64,000 nucleotides of DNA from Erysipelotrichaceae bacterium (GCA_017550145.1 JAFZQG010000004.1:310001-374000); one strand, 5' to 3'; positions 42,631 to 50,805 are shown, numbered from the stretch's first letter. The notes: generated by a model from the letters alone, not told the origin. Program-made: numbers and translations.

Positions 42631-43935
42631 ATGACAAAAGAAGAACTGGAAGAACTTAAACTGAGCGAGTTAAAAGAACTTGCGAAACAAAGAGATATAA
42701 AAGTGAGCGGTCTTAAGAAAGATGAGATCGTTTCCTTGCTGGCTGAAGAAAAGAAGGAAGAAGTAAAGACCGAAGACAGCGAGATCAGAGTTATCGGTAA
42801 GAAACCTGATCCCTCTTCACCGGTGGAAGGTGTACTGACAGTCATGGAGGACGGATACGGCTTTATCCGCGGTGATAACTTTGAGACCGGTGATGACAAC
42901 GTCTTCGTTTCGCCGACCTTCGTCAAGAAGTTCCGCTTAAGAACCGGTGATCATATCATCGGTAAAAAAAGAGAAGCCAAAGACAGCGAAAGATACGGTG
43001 CCTTGATCTATATCGATAAGATCAATTACCTGGATACGGAAATGATCCGCTCAAGGGTAACCTTTGAAGATCTGACACCGGTTTTTCCGGATGAAAGAGT
43101 CAGACTGGAAAGACAGGGCGAATCTTTATCGATGAGAGTCATGGATCTGATCACTCCGATCGGCAAGGGTCAGAGAGGCCTGATCGTTTCGCCGCCTAAA
43201 GCCGGCAAGACCACGATTTTAAAAGATATTGCCTTATCTATTCAGTGCAGCTGTCCGAAAGCTCACCTGATCGTTTTACTGATCGATGAAAGACCGGAAG
43301 AGGTCACCGATATCAAAGAGATCGTAAAAGGCGAGAATGTGATGATTGTCTATTCGACTTTTGATGAACAGCCATCCAAACACAAATATGTTTCGGAGAT
43401 GACCATCGAACATGCGAAACGTCTGGTTGAAGCGGGAGAAGATGTCTTTATCCTCTTGGATTCAATCACCAGATTATCCAGAGCCTATAACCTGACGGAA
43501 GCTTCCAGCGGCAAGACCTTATCCGGAGGTCTTGATCCGAATGCGCTGTATATGCCGAAGAAATTCTTCGGTGCTGCCCGTAAAACCAGAGAAAGAGGCT
43601 CATTAACGATTCTGGCTACTGCCTTAGTCGATACCGGTTCCAAGATGGATGATGTGATCTATGAGGAATTCAAGGGCACAGGCAATATGGAACTGATACT
43701 GTCCCGTAAGCTGCAGGAAAGAAGACTGTTCCCGGCTATCGATATCGCCAAGTCCGGAACCAGAAGAGAGGATCTGCTGCTGGACAAGGACGAACAGCTG
43801 GCTGTCAATATAATCAGAAGAGATCTGCTTAACTACTATCGGGATGATTCGATCGATTCCCTGATCGATCTGTTTATCAAAACCAGAAATAATGCGGATC
43901 TGGTACAGCTGCTGATCAAGAATAAGGGTATTTAA
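42631..43935 (+). CDS. rho: Transcription termination factor Rho
   Basis: 434 residues from ATG 42631. A Rho_N/SAP-like helix bundle (LSELKELAKQRDIKVSGLKK) is followed by the cold-shock-type RNA-binding domain (GYGFIRGDNFETGDDNVFVS near 75) and the RecA-like ATPase with Walker A PPKAGKTT near 188, LIDERPEEVTD near 230 and the R-loop/Q-loop segment ALVDTGSKMDD. All catalytic parts are intact. No ribosome site; coupled to the 125-residue gene. Confidence 0.95.
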   Translation: MTKEELEELKLSELKELAKQRDIKVSGLKKDEIVSLLAEEKKEEVKTEDSEIRVIGKKPDPSSPVEGVLTVMEDGYGFIRGDNFETGDDNVFVSPTFVKKFRLRTGDHIIGKKREAKDSERYGALIYIDKINYLDTEMIRSRVTFEDLTPVFPDERVRLERQGESLSMRVMDLITPIGKGQRGLIVSPPKAGKTTILKDIALSIQCSCPKAHLIVLLIDERPEEVTDIKEIVKGENVMIVYSTFDEQPSKHKYVSEMTIEHAKRLVEAGEDVFILLDSITRLSRAYNLTEASSGKTLSGGLDPNALYMPKKFFGAARKTRERGSLTILATALVDTGSKMDDVIYEEFKGTGNMELILSRKLQERRLFPAIDIAKSGTRREDLLLDKDEQLAVNIIRRDLLNYYRDDSIDSLIDLFIKTRNNADLVQLLIKNKGI

Positions 43936-43959
43936 AAAGTGATCTAGACGATCACTTTT
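43935..43959. terminator. Bidirectional terminator between rho and nucleotidase
   Basis: AAAAGTGATC and GATCACTTTT form a 10-bp stem with a 5-base loop, flanked by A/T runs on both sides. It serves the convergent pair. Confidence 0.85.
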
Positions 43960-45464
43960 ATGTTGTTTACAGGTTCAAAGGCGATTTCCTTTTTCTCTTC
44001 GATATACTCCGCCAGTATTTCGGAGACGCTTTTCTGTATCTCTTTAACGGTTGGCGAATCGCTGATCATTTCAAAACCTCCGCTTCCGGCTGCCCGATAG
44101 GAATTGATGGCGATGGTGAATTCTTCATCATCACCGATCGGTTTTCCGTTTCTGGTCAGTTCTATGATTTTAGAACCATTCGGATTGGAAGCCTTGATCG
44201 TATATTCGATACCGTCCACCATGTCGTAGTTGTGATAAGCCGGAGTAGGGAAATCATAGAGCGGATTGACGATGACCTGATCATCCTTAACCGTCCAGAA
44301 GTCCGCATTTCTTTCCAGATATTCTTTTAAGATCTTACCGTTTATCTTCTTCACAAACAGCGTGTTAGGGAAGAAGTAAGTATTGACCAGTGTTCTCATT
44401 GTAATGTCTCCGGTAAAACCGCAGGCATTGAGGAATAAGGCGGCACCCGAGAGATCGGCTCCGCTGACTTCTTTCTGCACGATATTGATGAAAGTTGCGA
44501 GCTGGGATTTGTGTAATCTGACATCGATGTCATCCAGGATGCGCATATCGATATCCGTATGACCTAACGGTGTATCAAGCCAGCTTTGAACTTCTTTTTC
44601 TTCTGCGGCGGCGATAGCCATTACCTTTTCATCGGGATCGGCTTTGACCTCCAGCAGTTCAGGAGTGATTTCGCCTGTTTCCGTATCGATATCTATACAT
44701 GAAAGATAAATACCGTTCTGGAATGGCTGGGTATAGGCTGTACCGAAGAGTTTTCCCACACAGGTACGGTGCTGATGTCCCATCAGTATGACATCGATAC
44801 CTTTTATGTTTTCCAGAATACGATATCCCTGATTTTCACCGGTATCATCTTCGGAAGGTTCCCCGGTTTCAGGATCTCTTTCAAAACCGCCGTGATAGAC
44901 ACAGACGATATAATCAGGATCCTCTTCTTCTTTTATCTTCCTGACGATCTTTTCGGCTGTTTCATAGGCATCAAGAAAAGTAAAGTTTCTGATATTCTCT
45001 TTATCTTCCCAATGAGGTACGAAATGTGAAGTCAGCGCAAATACAGCCATTTTTTTATTACAGAATTCATGAATGACATATTCCGGTCCAAGCAGTTCAC
45101 CTTTATATAAGACGTTGGCCGTCAGCCACTTTGATCCGCTTTCTTTAATGTGTCTGAACAGAGCCTCTTCGCCATAGTTGAAATCATGATTTCCGACATT
45201 GAGATAGTCATAGCCGATCGATCTCATGATCGAAGAAACCGGGCAGATCTCATCTCTCTTGCGGCTGTAGTGATAGAAAGTAAAAGATGAGCCTTCGATC
45301 GTATCACCGTTATCGATAAGCAGAGTATTCTCATCTCTGAGTTCATTTATTAACGTTGATAAGCGGGCAAATCCATGATCTCTTTCCTTCATATCGGCAT
45401 AGGCATAAGGATAGATAACACCATGGACATCAGAGGTGGATAGAATACGGATACGCTTATTCAT
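43944..45464 (-). CDS. UshA-like 5'-nucleotidase/2',3'-cyclic phosphodiesterase
   Basis: 506 residues. Calcineurin-like metallophosphatase domain: STSDVHGVIYPY near 7, DNGDTIEGS near 47, VGNHDFNYGEE near 85, MGHQHRT near 230. The C-terminal 5'-nucleotidase domain is seen in INGKILKEYLERN and AINSYRAAGSGGF near 470. The start is the ATG at 45464, with AAAGGAG upstream. No signal peptide from that start, so it is likely cytoplasmic, unlike secreted UshA. It is divergent from the tyrosine phosphatase. Confidence 0.88.
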   Translation of the reverse strand: MNKRIRILSTSDVHGVIYPYAYADMKERDHGFARLSTLINELRDENTLLIDNGDTIEGSSFTFYHYSRKRDEICPVSSIMRSIGYDYLNVGNHDFNYGEEALFRHIKESGSKWLTANVLYKGELLGPEYVIHEFCNKKMAVFALTSHFVPHWEDKENIRNFTFLDAYETAEKIVRKIKEEEDPDYIVCVYHGGFERDPETGEPSEDDTGENQGYRILENIKGIDVILMGHQHRTCVGKLFGTAYTQPFQNGIYLSCIDIDTETGEITPELLEVKADPDEKVMAIAAAEEKEVQSWLDTPLGHTDIDMRILDDIDVRLHKSQLATFINIVQKEVSGADLSGAALFLNACGFTGDITMRTLVNTYFFPNTLFVKKINGKILKEYLERNADFWTVKDDQVIVNPLYDFPTPAYHNYDMVDGIEYTIKASNPNGSKIIELTRNGKPIGDDEEFTIAINSYRAAGSGGFEMISDSPTVKEIQKSVSEILAEYIEEKKEIAFEPVNNIKVIV

Positions 45465-45507
45465 AGGCTTTGGCTCCTTTAACAGATATAATATGATTAT
45501 AAACCAT

Positions 45508-46272
45508 ATGAACACTATAGACACATGCCGCAAAGAACTTAACTTCCGCGATCTCGGAGACTTGGAAACACATGATGGACGAAGAGTCCGGAAAGGTTTT
45601 TTCTATCGCGGCGTCAGACTTTCTGCTTTTACTGGTGAAGAACTGGAAATCTTCAAAAGTCTTAAGATCAGAACGATCATGGATCTACGCAGTCTGGCGG
45701 AAATTCAGAGTGATCCTGATCCTGAACTTGAAGGCAGTACCTATATACCTCACAGCGGATTGTCTGTTGAAGGCTCTGAAGACATCGACTGGTCACCGAC
45801 CGGCATGAGTAAGACCGGTGCAGCAGGACAGGATCAGCTCAGACAGATCCAGGAATATAATAAGAAGATCCCTATCAACAACGAAGCCTATCGGATCATG
45901 ATGAAGGAGATAAAGGAAGGAAGAGTTCCGATCTATCTGCATTGTTTTACCGGGAAGGATCGAACCGGAGTGGCAGCGATGATTATTCTTCTGGCTTTGG
46001 GTGTAAAGGATGAAGAGATCCGGAAGGATTATCTCATAAGCAACGAATATTATGCGGACATACTGGAAGAGAAACGCAGGGACATCGATAAAGAAAAAGA
46101 ACCCGAACATTATAAACTGAAGACGATCATGTTCGGAGTGCTGGAAGAAACATATGAAACAATCATGAATTCAATCAAAGAAAAATATGAAAACTTTGAT
46201 GAGTATATAAAAAAGGAATTCGCTTTCTCTGATGAAGAGTTAGCAGAATTCCGTAACAGATATCTGGAATGA
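45508..46272 (+). CDS. Tyrosine/dual-specificity protein phosphatase-like
   Basis: 254 residues from ATG 45508. The P-loop HCFTGKDRTG near 153-162 gives the C-x5-R active site. NFRDLGDLETHDGRRV near 12 and IMDLRSLAEI near 57 match the bacterial tyrosine phosphatase family (PF13350). TATAAT lies at 45487-45492, 15 bases before the ATG. Targets may be phosphoproteins, phosphoinositides or small molecules. Confidence 0.87.
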   Translation: MNTIDTCRKELNFRDLGDLETHDGRRVRKGFFYRGVRLSAFTGEELEIFKSLKIRTIMDLRSLAEIQSDPDPELEGSTYIPHSGLSVEGSEDIDWSPTGMSKTGAAGQDQLRQIQEYNKKIPINNEAYRIMMKEIKEGRVPIYLHCFTGKDRTGVAAMIILLALGVKDEEIRKDYLISNEYYADILEEKRRDIDKEKEPEHYKLKTIMFGVLEETYETIMNSIKEKYENFDEYIKKEFAFSDEELAEFRNRYLE

Positions 46273-46298
46273 AAAGCAGTGGTTTAGGCCACTGCTTT
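46273..46298. terminator. Bidirectional terminator
   Basis: AAAGCAGTGG and CCACTGCTTT form a 10-bp stem with a 6-base loop between two convergent genes. Confidence 0.85.
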
Positions 46299-46305
46299 GT
46301 ATATA

Positions 46306-48393
46306 TTAACCGAATATTGAGAATGTCAGGAACAGCGTTGACAGAAGTGATGCGATCAGTGATACGACCGTGATCTGTGTGTTGATCGAAGGTCCTGCAG
46401 TATCCTTGAACGGGTCACCGACTGTGTCGCCGACAACGGCTGACTTATGGGCTTCAGAGCCCTTGCCGCCTTCGTTACCTGCTTCAACATATTTCTTGGC
46501 ATTGTCCCAGAGACCGCCGGCATTGGACATGAATAAAGCCAGCAGTAAACCGGAGATGATGTTTCCGACTAAGAAGCCTGCGATAGCCGGAACACCGCCG
46601 ACCAGACCGACAATGATGGTAGAAGCGATCGCAACACCGCCGGCCGGAATCAGTTCCTTAATGGCGCCGTCAGCGGCGATTTCAATACACTTGTTGTAGT
46701 CAGGATCGACATTGCCTTCTTTAAGACCGACGATCTCCCTGAACTGTCTGTGGATTTCCGCAACCATACGTTGTGCGTTACGGTCAACACCCAGCATCAG
46801 CATGGCTGAGAAGACAGCAGGGATAGCTGCACCTGTCAGCATACCGAAGAAGACCAGCGGATCCATGACATCAAAACCTGTTACACCTTTAAGACCGAGT
46901 TCAGCAGCTGCGCTGTTTACTTCGCTCATGAAAGTACCGAGCAGCGCGATAACAGTCAGACCGGCTGCGGAAATTGAGAAGCCTTTGGTTACGGCTTTAA
47001 CCGTATTACCGGCAGAGTCGAGTTCATCGGTAATCGCAAGAACTTCATCACCTAAGGAACCCATTTCAGCAAGACCTCTGGCATTGTCGACGATCGGACC
47101 GTAGGCATCGTTGGAAACGATCATACCGACGATCGAAAGCATTCCGACAGCAGCCATGGAGATACCGAATAAGGCATAGTCTGTTGAGAAAGCCGGATCA
47201 ATGTTCTGGCACAGACGGTAGGAGATCAGTGTTGAAACACCTGTACCGACCATAGCTGGAAGTGATGATAAGAAACCGTAAGAGATACCGGAAAGGATCG
47301 TGAAAGCCGGGCCGGTGTGGGAAGCGTGTGCTACCATATGAACCGGTTTCTTACTGTCGTCTGTGAAGTAATCAGTAGTAAGACCGATGATGACGCCGAC
47401 CAGCAGACCTAAGACACAGGCTGCCCAGATCTCAAAACGGAAATGGAATACAAATGTAGCTAAAGCGGTTAAGGCAGCATAGATACCGGTTGTGACGTAA
47501 GTCGATGAGTTTAAGGCACCGGTAGGGTTGCCGTCTTTACCGATCTTGGCTGTCATGACACCCAGAATGGATGCCAGCAGACCTAAAGCCGCATAACAGA
47601 AGACTGTTGCGACATTGAGTTTAAATGAAGATACTCTGTCCAGATTGGCAGCGAGGACGATAGCAGCTGCCAGAGAAGCAACGTTGGAGTCAAACAGGTC
47701 AGCGCCCATACCCGCAACGTCACCGACGTTATCACCGACGTTATCAGCTATAACGGCCGGGTTACGCGGATCGTCTTCCGGAATACCCAGTTCAACCTTA
47801 CCTGTTAAGTCAGCTGCAATATCCGCGGTTTTTGTGAAGATACCGCCACCGACTTTCGCAAACAGCGCGAGTGAGCTGGCACCGAAGCTGAAGCATAAGA
47901 CAGCCTGCGGATCAGCCAGTAAAAGATAAACCAGACAGACACCGAGGTTGCAGGCACCGACAACAGCCATACCCATGACAGCTCCGCCCCTGAAGCCGGT
48001 CATAAATGCCGGTTTGATACCATCTCTTGCTGCATAGGCACAGCGACCGTTAGCGATCGTTGCGACTTCAATACCGATCTTACCGGCAAAAGCCGAGAAC
48101 AGTGTACCGGCAATGTAAGATACAGCCATGAAGACATTGTTGATGGAGAAACCCTGCCAGATCGGTTTCGGAAGCAAGAGAAGAATAATCACGGCAACCA
48201 TTCCCGCAAACTTGAACAGCAGTCCAAACTGTCTGCCTAAGAATGCTCTGGCGCCTTCCTGAATAAGCTTCGCGACCTTAGTGATCATCTCGTTTTCCTG
48301 AGGCTGTTTCTTAACCCAGAGATACAGCCAGGCTGCATAAGCAAAAGCCATCAGGGAAATGACGATACCAAGCAATTCCATTGTTGTAACCAT
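46306..48393 (-). CDS. hppA: Membrane-bound proton-pumping pyrophosphatase
   Basis: 695 residues, about 16 membrane helices. PPi-binding segments DNVGDNVGDVAGMGADLFDS near 217, DNARGLAEMGS near 430 and VGDTVGDPFKDTAGPS near 650 are intact. The segment GNTVKAVTKGF near 459 has lysine where K+-dependent enzymes have alanine, which predicts a K+-independent, H+-pumping type. It couples pyrophosphate hydrolysis to ion export. AGGGGGT lies 6 bases before the ATG. Confidence 0.93.
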   Translation of the reverse strand: MVTTMELLGIVISLMAFAYAAWLYLWVKKQPQENEMITKVAKLIQEGARAFLGRQFGLLFKFAGMVAVIILLLLPKPIWQGFSINNVFMAVSYIAGTLFSAFAGKIGIEVATIANGRCAYAARDGIKPAFMTGFRGGAVMGMAVVGACNLGVCLVYLLLADPQAVLCFSFGASSLALFAKVGGGIFTKTADIAADLTGKVELGIPEDDPRNPAVIADNVGDNVGDVAGMGADLFDSNVASLAAAIVLAANLDRVSSFKLNVATVFCYAALGLLASILGVMTAKIGKDGNPTGALNSSTYVTTGIYAALTALATFVFHFRFEIWAACVLGLLVGVIIGLTTDYFTDDSKKPVHMVAHASHTGPAFTILSGISYGFLSSLPAMVGTGVSTLISYRLCQNIDPAFSTDYALFGISMAAVGMLSIVGMIVSNDAYGPIVDNARGLAEMGSLGDEVLAITDELDSAGNTVKAVTKGFSISAAGLTVIALLGTFMSEVNSAAAELGLKGVTGFDVMDPLVFFGMLTGAAIPAVFSAMLMLGVDRNAQRMVAEIHRQFREIVGLKEGNVDPDYNKCIEIAADGAIKELIPAGGVAIASTIIVGLVGGVPAIAGFLVGNIISGLLLALFMSNAGGLWDNAKKYVEAGNEGGKGSEAHKSAVVGDTVGDPFKDTAGPSINTQITVVSLIASLLSTLFLTFSIFG

Positions 48394-48627
48394 AAAAATA
48401 CCCCCTAAAAATGATTATTATCAGATAATCCGAAATCTTTTTTATAGTACCACTTTTGACCCTTAAAAATCCAGTGCAGAAACCCTTCAGAAGGTATAGA
48501 AAATACAGTTTTAAAATGAGATGATACAAATGCGAAAAATCAGATGTAAGAAATGATTGTTTGAAAAAGATTCTTTCGTTTTAATATGAACAATCATGTT
48601 TTTTACAGATATTTTACATATATTTCA
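48394..48627. other. Intergenic stretch before type I modules
   Basis: Holds the hppA ribosome site and presumably its promoter (minus strand), but I see no gene, no strong hairpin and no repeat in this stretch. Confidence 0.5.
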
Positions 48628-48656
48628 TTGAATATAGATCATCAAGATGAGATAAT
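48628..48656 (+). promoter_or_regulatory. Promoter of antitoxin RNA, module 1
   Basis: TTGAAT (48628-48633) and GATAAT (48651-48656) are 17 bases apart, with a TGa extension before the -10. Transcription would start at about 48663, the first base of the direct repeat. Confidence 0.8.
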
Positions 48657-48661
48657 AATTA

Positions 48662-48676
48662 TGCAAGAATGAAACG
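48662..48676. repeat. Direct repeat A, module 1
   Basis: TGCAAGAATGAAACG, repeated exactly at 48723-48737 on the other side of the terminator. It differs from the repeat of module 2. Confidence 0.85.
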
Positions 48677-48718
48677 TAAGAAAGGGCCGTGCTTTGAACA
48701 CGACCCTTTCCCATTTTC
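48663..48718 (+). ncRNA. Antitoxin RNA of module 1 (RNA II-like)
   Basis: Starts at the direct repeat and ends in the shared hairpin at 48680-48710. It would be complementary to the toxin message both at the terminator and, through the second repeat copy, just past the toxin stop. Extent is inferred from promoter and terminator. Confidence 0.65.
48680..48710. terminator. Bidirectional terminator of module 1
   Basis: GAAAGGG-c-CGTG and CACG-a-CCCTTTC form a 12-bp stem with one C/A mismatch that becomes a G-U pair in the minus-strand RNA. It terminates both the toxin message and the antitoxin RNA. Confidence 0.85.
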
Positions 48719-48722
48719 GGGC

Positions 48723-48737
48723 TGCAAGAATGAAACG
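48723..48737. repeat. Direct repeat B, module 1
   Basis: Exact second copy of TGCAAGAATGAAACG, 12 bases past the toxin stop codon on the minus strand. Confidence 0.85.
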
Positions 48738-48749
48738 GATTAGACTAAG

Positions 48750-48827
48750 CTATATCAGAAAATTGATGATAGCTATAGCGATCTGCAATACGAAGATCGC
48801 TATTTTTAAGCAGACATTGATATCCAC
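48750..48827 (-). CDS. Type I toxin peptide, module 1
   Basis: 25 residues starting at GTG, with AGGAGG 8 bases upstream. After MDINVCL comes a single hydrophobic helix, KIAIFVLQIAIAI, then INFLI at the end. Size and character fit small membrane-acting toxins of type I systems; it is not similar in sequence to Fst, TxpA or Ldr as I know them. The twin at 49115-49192 shares most of the helix. Confidence 0.75.
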   Translation of the reverse strand: MDINVCLKIAIFVLQIAIAIINFLI

Positions 48828-48852
48828 TTAAAAAGCCTCCTATTTTAATTGG

Positions 48853-48903
48853 TGCAGCCCTCAGAAAGTCAAGCATAATAGTTGACCTCCATTACATTAT
48901 TTG
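48853..48903. repeat. 51-bp control block, copy 1
   Basis: Identical to 49217-49267 over 51 bases. Read on the minus strand it holds GGAGG, an inverted repeat GGTCAA/TTGACT that can fold over that site, a short frame MLDFLRAA, and GGGCTGCA, which is the complement of TGCAGCCC (48719-48726 region) near the 3' end of the same message. Confidence 0.85.
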
Positions 48904-48992
48904 CAAAAAAATACGAAATTCCTAACTTAAAATGAGGGAAAATTTAAAAAATAAAATTATTAAAAATGATAATGTTTATTACTCAAGAATAA
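48904..48992. other. Spacer between type I modules
   Basis: AT-rich, no gene seen. It probably includes the toxin promoter of module 1 on the minus strand, but no convincing -35/-10 pair was found. Confidence 0.4.
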
Positions 48993-49021
48993 TTGAATCT
49001 TTAGTGTCTGAATGAGATAAT
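48993..49021 (+). promoter_or_regulatory. Promoter of antitoxin RNA, module 2
   Basis: TTGAAT (48993-48998) and GATAAT (49016-49021), spacer 17, with TGa before the -10: the same design as in module 1, 365 bases away. Confidence 0.8.
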
Positions 49022-49026
49022 ATATT

Positions 49027-49043
49027 TGCAAAAATCAAATATA
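49027..49043. repeat. Direct repeat A, module 2
   Basis: TGCAAAAATCAAATATA, repeated exactly at 49088-49104. Differs from the module 1 repeat at several positions after TGCAA. Confidence 0.85.
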
Positions 49044-49082
49044 AGAAAGGGTCGTGTTCTGAGCACGATCCTTTCCCATTTT
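49028..49082 (+). ncRNA. Antitoxin RNA of module 2 (RNA II-like)
   Basis: Predicted to run from the direct repeat through the shared hairpin (49045-49075). Extent inferred from promoter and terminator. Confidence 0.65.
49045..49075. terminator. Bidirectional terminator of module 2
   Basis: GAAAGGGTCGTG and CACGATCCTTTC form a 12-bp stem with one G-T pair on the plus strand and a 7-base loop. Confidence 0.85.
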
Positions 49083-49087
49083 TGGGC

Positions 49088-49104
49088 TGCAAAAATCAAA
49101 TATA
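49088..49104. repeat. Direct repeat B, module 2
   Basis: Exact second copy of TGCAAAAATCAAATATA, 10 bases past the stop codon of the second toxin. Confidence 0.85.
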
Positions 49105-49114
49105 TTCGGCTAAG

Positions 49115-49192
49115 CTAGATCAAAAGGTTGATGATAGCAATAGCAATCTGAAATACGAAGATCGCTATCTTAAAATAAATGTCTTTATTCAT
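49115..49192 (-). CDS. Type I toxin peptide, module 2
   Basis: 25 residues from ATG 49192, with AAGAGG 7 bases upstream. MNKDIYF is followed by KIAIFVFQIAIAI and INLLI. Unlike module 1, the short frame opening at MLDFLRAA in the conserved block runs in phase into this toxin, so a 42-residue form is also possible. Confidence 0.75.
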   Translation of the reverse strand: MNKDIYFKIAIFVFQIAIAIINLLI

Positions 49193-49216
49193 TTTAAGGC
49201 CTCTTATATCAATTAA

Positions 49217-49267
49217 TGCAGCCCTCAGAAAGTCAAGCATAATAGTTGACCTCCATTACATTATTTG
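49217..49267. repeat. 51-bp control block, copy 2
   Basis: Exact copy of 48853-48903. In this module TGCAGCCC (49217-49224) is complementary to GGGCTGCA (49084-49091). Confidence 0.85.
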
Positions 49268-49383
49268 AGAAAAATTGTATAATACCTAACCCAAACCGTA
49301 AAAAACTATTTCAAAATGAAGGCCTTATAAAACAAATAAAAAGATCTTCCCAGTTATGATTTGATTCTTACAGGAAAGATCTT

Positions 49384-49875
49384 TTAGTATGATTTGATCA
49401 GATAATATGTTCCGTCAGTATTTCTTACGATTCTTTTCGAATGAATGAAACGGTTCATGATGTTATGGTTCTTAAGACCGTATGGTTCCAGATCGAGAGC
49501 TGTTTCACTGCTGAAGGCATTATTTCTTTTCAGAATATCAATAAACATTCTTCCTTCCAGATATGTGATGTCAAAGGAATCTTCGTCTATTTCACATGCA
49601 AGTTTAAGAAGATGACATAATCCGTTAATACTATAACGGTGTCCCGAAATCATGGTTATTTCTTCATTGTTTCTGATTGCGTTATAAATGGTATCTGTTT
49701 CGAAAGAATTATGAATGGTAATGGTTCTTTCATCAGGTTTATGGATATATAAACACGGTTCATATGGGTGAGATGAAAGAGAATAAGATCTGTTTTCAAA
49801 GACAAAATACAGATCACCATTGTTTTCTGCAAATGAAAACTCCTCATCCTGATAGATAATCTTTTCTTTTTCCAT
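49384..49875 (-). CDS. Unknown soluble protein
   Basis: 163 residues from ATG 49875. TGtTATAAT on the minus strand (-10 at 49883-49888) ends 7 bases before that codon, favouring it over the Met three codons upstream, which would overlap the -10. The protein has a beta-rich first half (IYQDEEFSFAENNGDLYFVF) and helical second half. I do not recognise a family. It is divergent from the patatin gene. Confidence 0.65.
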   Translation of the reverse strand: MEKEKIIYQDEEFSFAENNGDLYFVFENRSYSLSSHPYEPCLYIHKPDERTITIHNSFETDTIYNAIRNNEEITMISGHRYSINGLCHLLKLACEIDEDSFDITYLEGRMFIDILKRNNAFSSETALDLEPYGLKNHNIMNRFIHSKRIVRNTDGTYYLIKSY

Positions 49876-49959
49876 CTTCATCATTATAACAAGTTCTTTA
49901 AATCATAATATGCGATGAAAAATAAAGATAAGTATATAATTACTTTAAAGGTAGCAACA

Positions 49960-50805
49960 ATGAAAAAAGGACTGATAATGGAAGGCGGTGCCATGCGGGG
50001 CATGTTTACCTGCGGTGTCATCGATGTGTTTATGGAAAACAATATAGAATTTGACGGAGCGGCAGGCATTTCGGCAGGAGCTGTTTTCGGCTGCAACTTC
50101 AAGTCAAAACAGATCGGCAGACCATTCCAGATAAATATAGACTACTGTAAGGATCCCCGTTACTGCAGTATTCAATCGCTGATCAAGACGGGTGACTTAT
50201 ATGGAGCCGATTTCTGTTACAGAGTATTACCTGAGGAACTGGTTTACTTCGATAAGGAAACCTTTAAAGATAACCCGATGGAGTTCTATGTCGGGGCAGC
50301 CGATATCGAAACCGGAAAGTGCATATATCATAAATGCATGGATGGCGGCAGGGAAGATAACACCTGGATGAGAGCTTCCGCTTCAATGCCACTGGTTTCA
50401 AGACCGGTTGAGATTGACGGCTATAAACTTCTGGATGGCGGAGTAGTGGACAGTGTCCCTTTCCGTTTCATGGAGGAACAGGGTTATGACCGCAACGTCA
50501 TCATTCTGACCCAGCCTGACGGATTTGTGAAGGAAAAGAATAAACTGTTGCCGATAATAAAAATAGCCTTACGTAAGTATCCAAAGGCATACGAAGCCAT
50601 GGCGACCAGACATATCCGTTATAACGAAGATATTGAAGCAATCAGAGAAAGAGAAAAAGAAGGTAAGGCTCTGGTCATCAGGCCAAGCGAATCGCTTAAT
50701 ATCGGAAAGATCGAAAAGGATCCTGAAGAGTTAAGAAGAGTATATGAAATAGGCCGCAAGGAAGCGGAAAAGAATCTGGATAGAATAAGAGAATTCCTGA
50801 AGTAA
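49960..50805 (+). CDS. Patatin-like phospholipase (RssA/YjjU type)
   Basis: 281 residues from ATG 49960, with AAAGG upstream and TATAAT at 49935-49940. The oxyanion strip GLIMEGGAMRGMFTCGVID near 5, nucleophile GISAGAVFG near 36 and catalytic DGGVVDSVPF near 160 form the Ser-Asp dyad site. Acts as a cytoplasmic lipid acyl hydrolase. A second in-frame ATG 15 codons upstream lacks support. Confidence 0.88.
   Translation: MKKGLIMEGGAMRGMFTCGVIDVFMENNIEFDGAAGISAGAVFGCNFKSKQIGRPFQINIDYCKDPRYCSIQSLIKTGDLYGADFCYRVLPEELVYFDKETFKDNPMEFYVGAADIETGKCIYHKCMDGGREDNTWMRASASMPLVSRPVEIDGYKLLDGGVVDSVPFRFMEEQGYDRNVIILTQPDGFVKEKNKLLPIIKIALRKYPKAYEAMATRHIRYNEDIEAIREREKEGKALVIRPSESLNIGKIEKDPEELRRVYEIGRKEAEKNLDRIREFLK

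Noticed and set aside
46370..47929. Plus-strand ORFs over hppA (104-130 codons)
   Set aside because: Shadows of the pyrophosphatase gene with alanine/proline/serine-rich low-complexity translations and no start signals.
48853..48903. Fixed toxin promoter in the 51-bp block
   Set aside because: TTGACT and TATTAT occur in the block but not at proper spacing in both copies, so no promoter is annotated for the toxin messages.
48662..49104. CRISPR array or mobile-element target duplications
   Set aside because: Only two repeats per module, with a terminator hairpin between them and a promoter placed exactly upstream; the par-type RNA pair explains the repeats better than spacers or an insertion.
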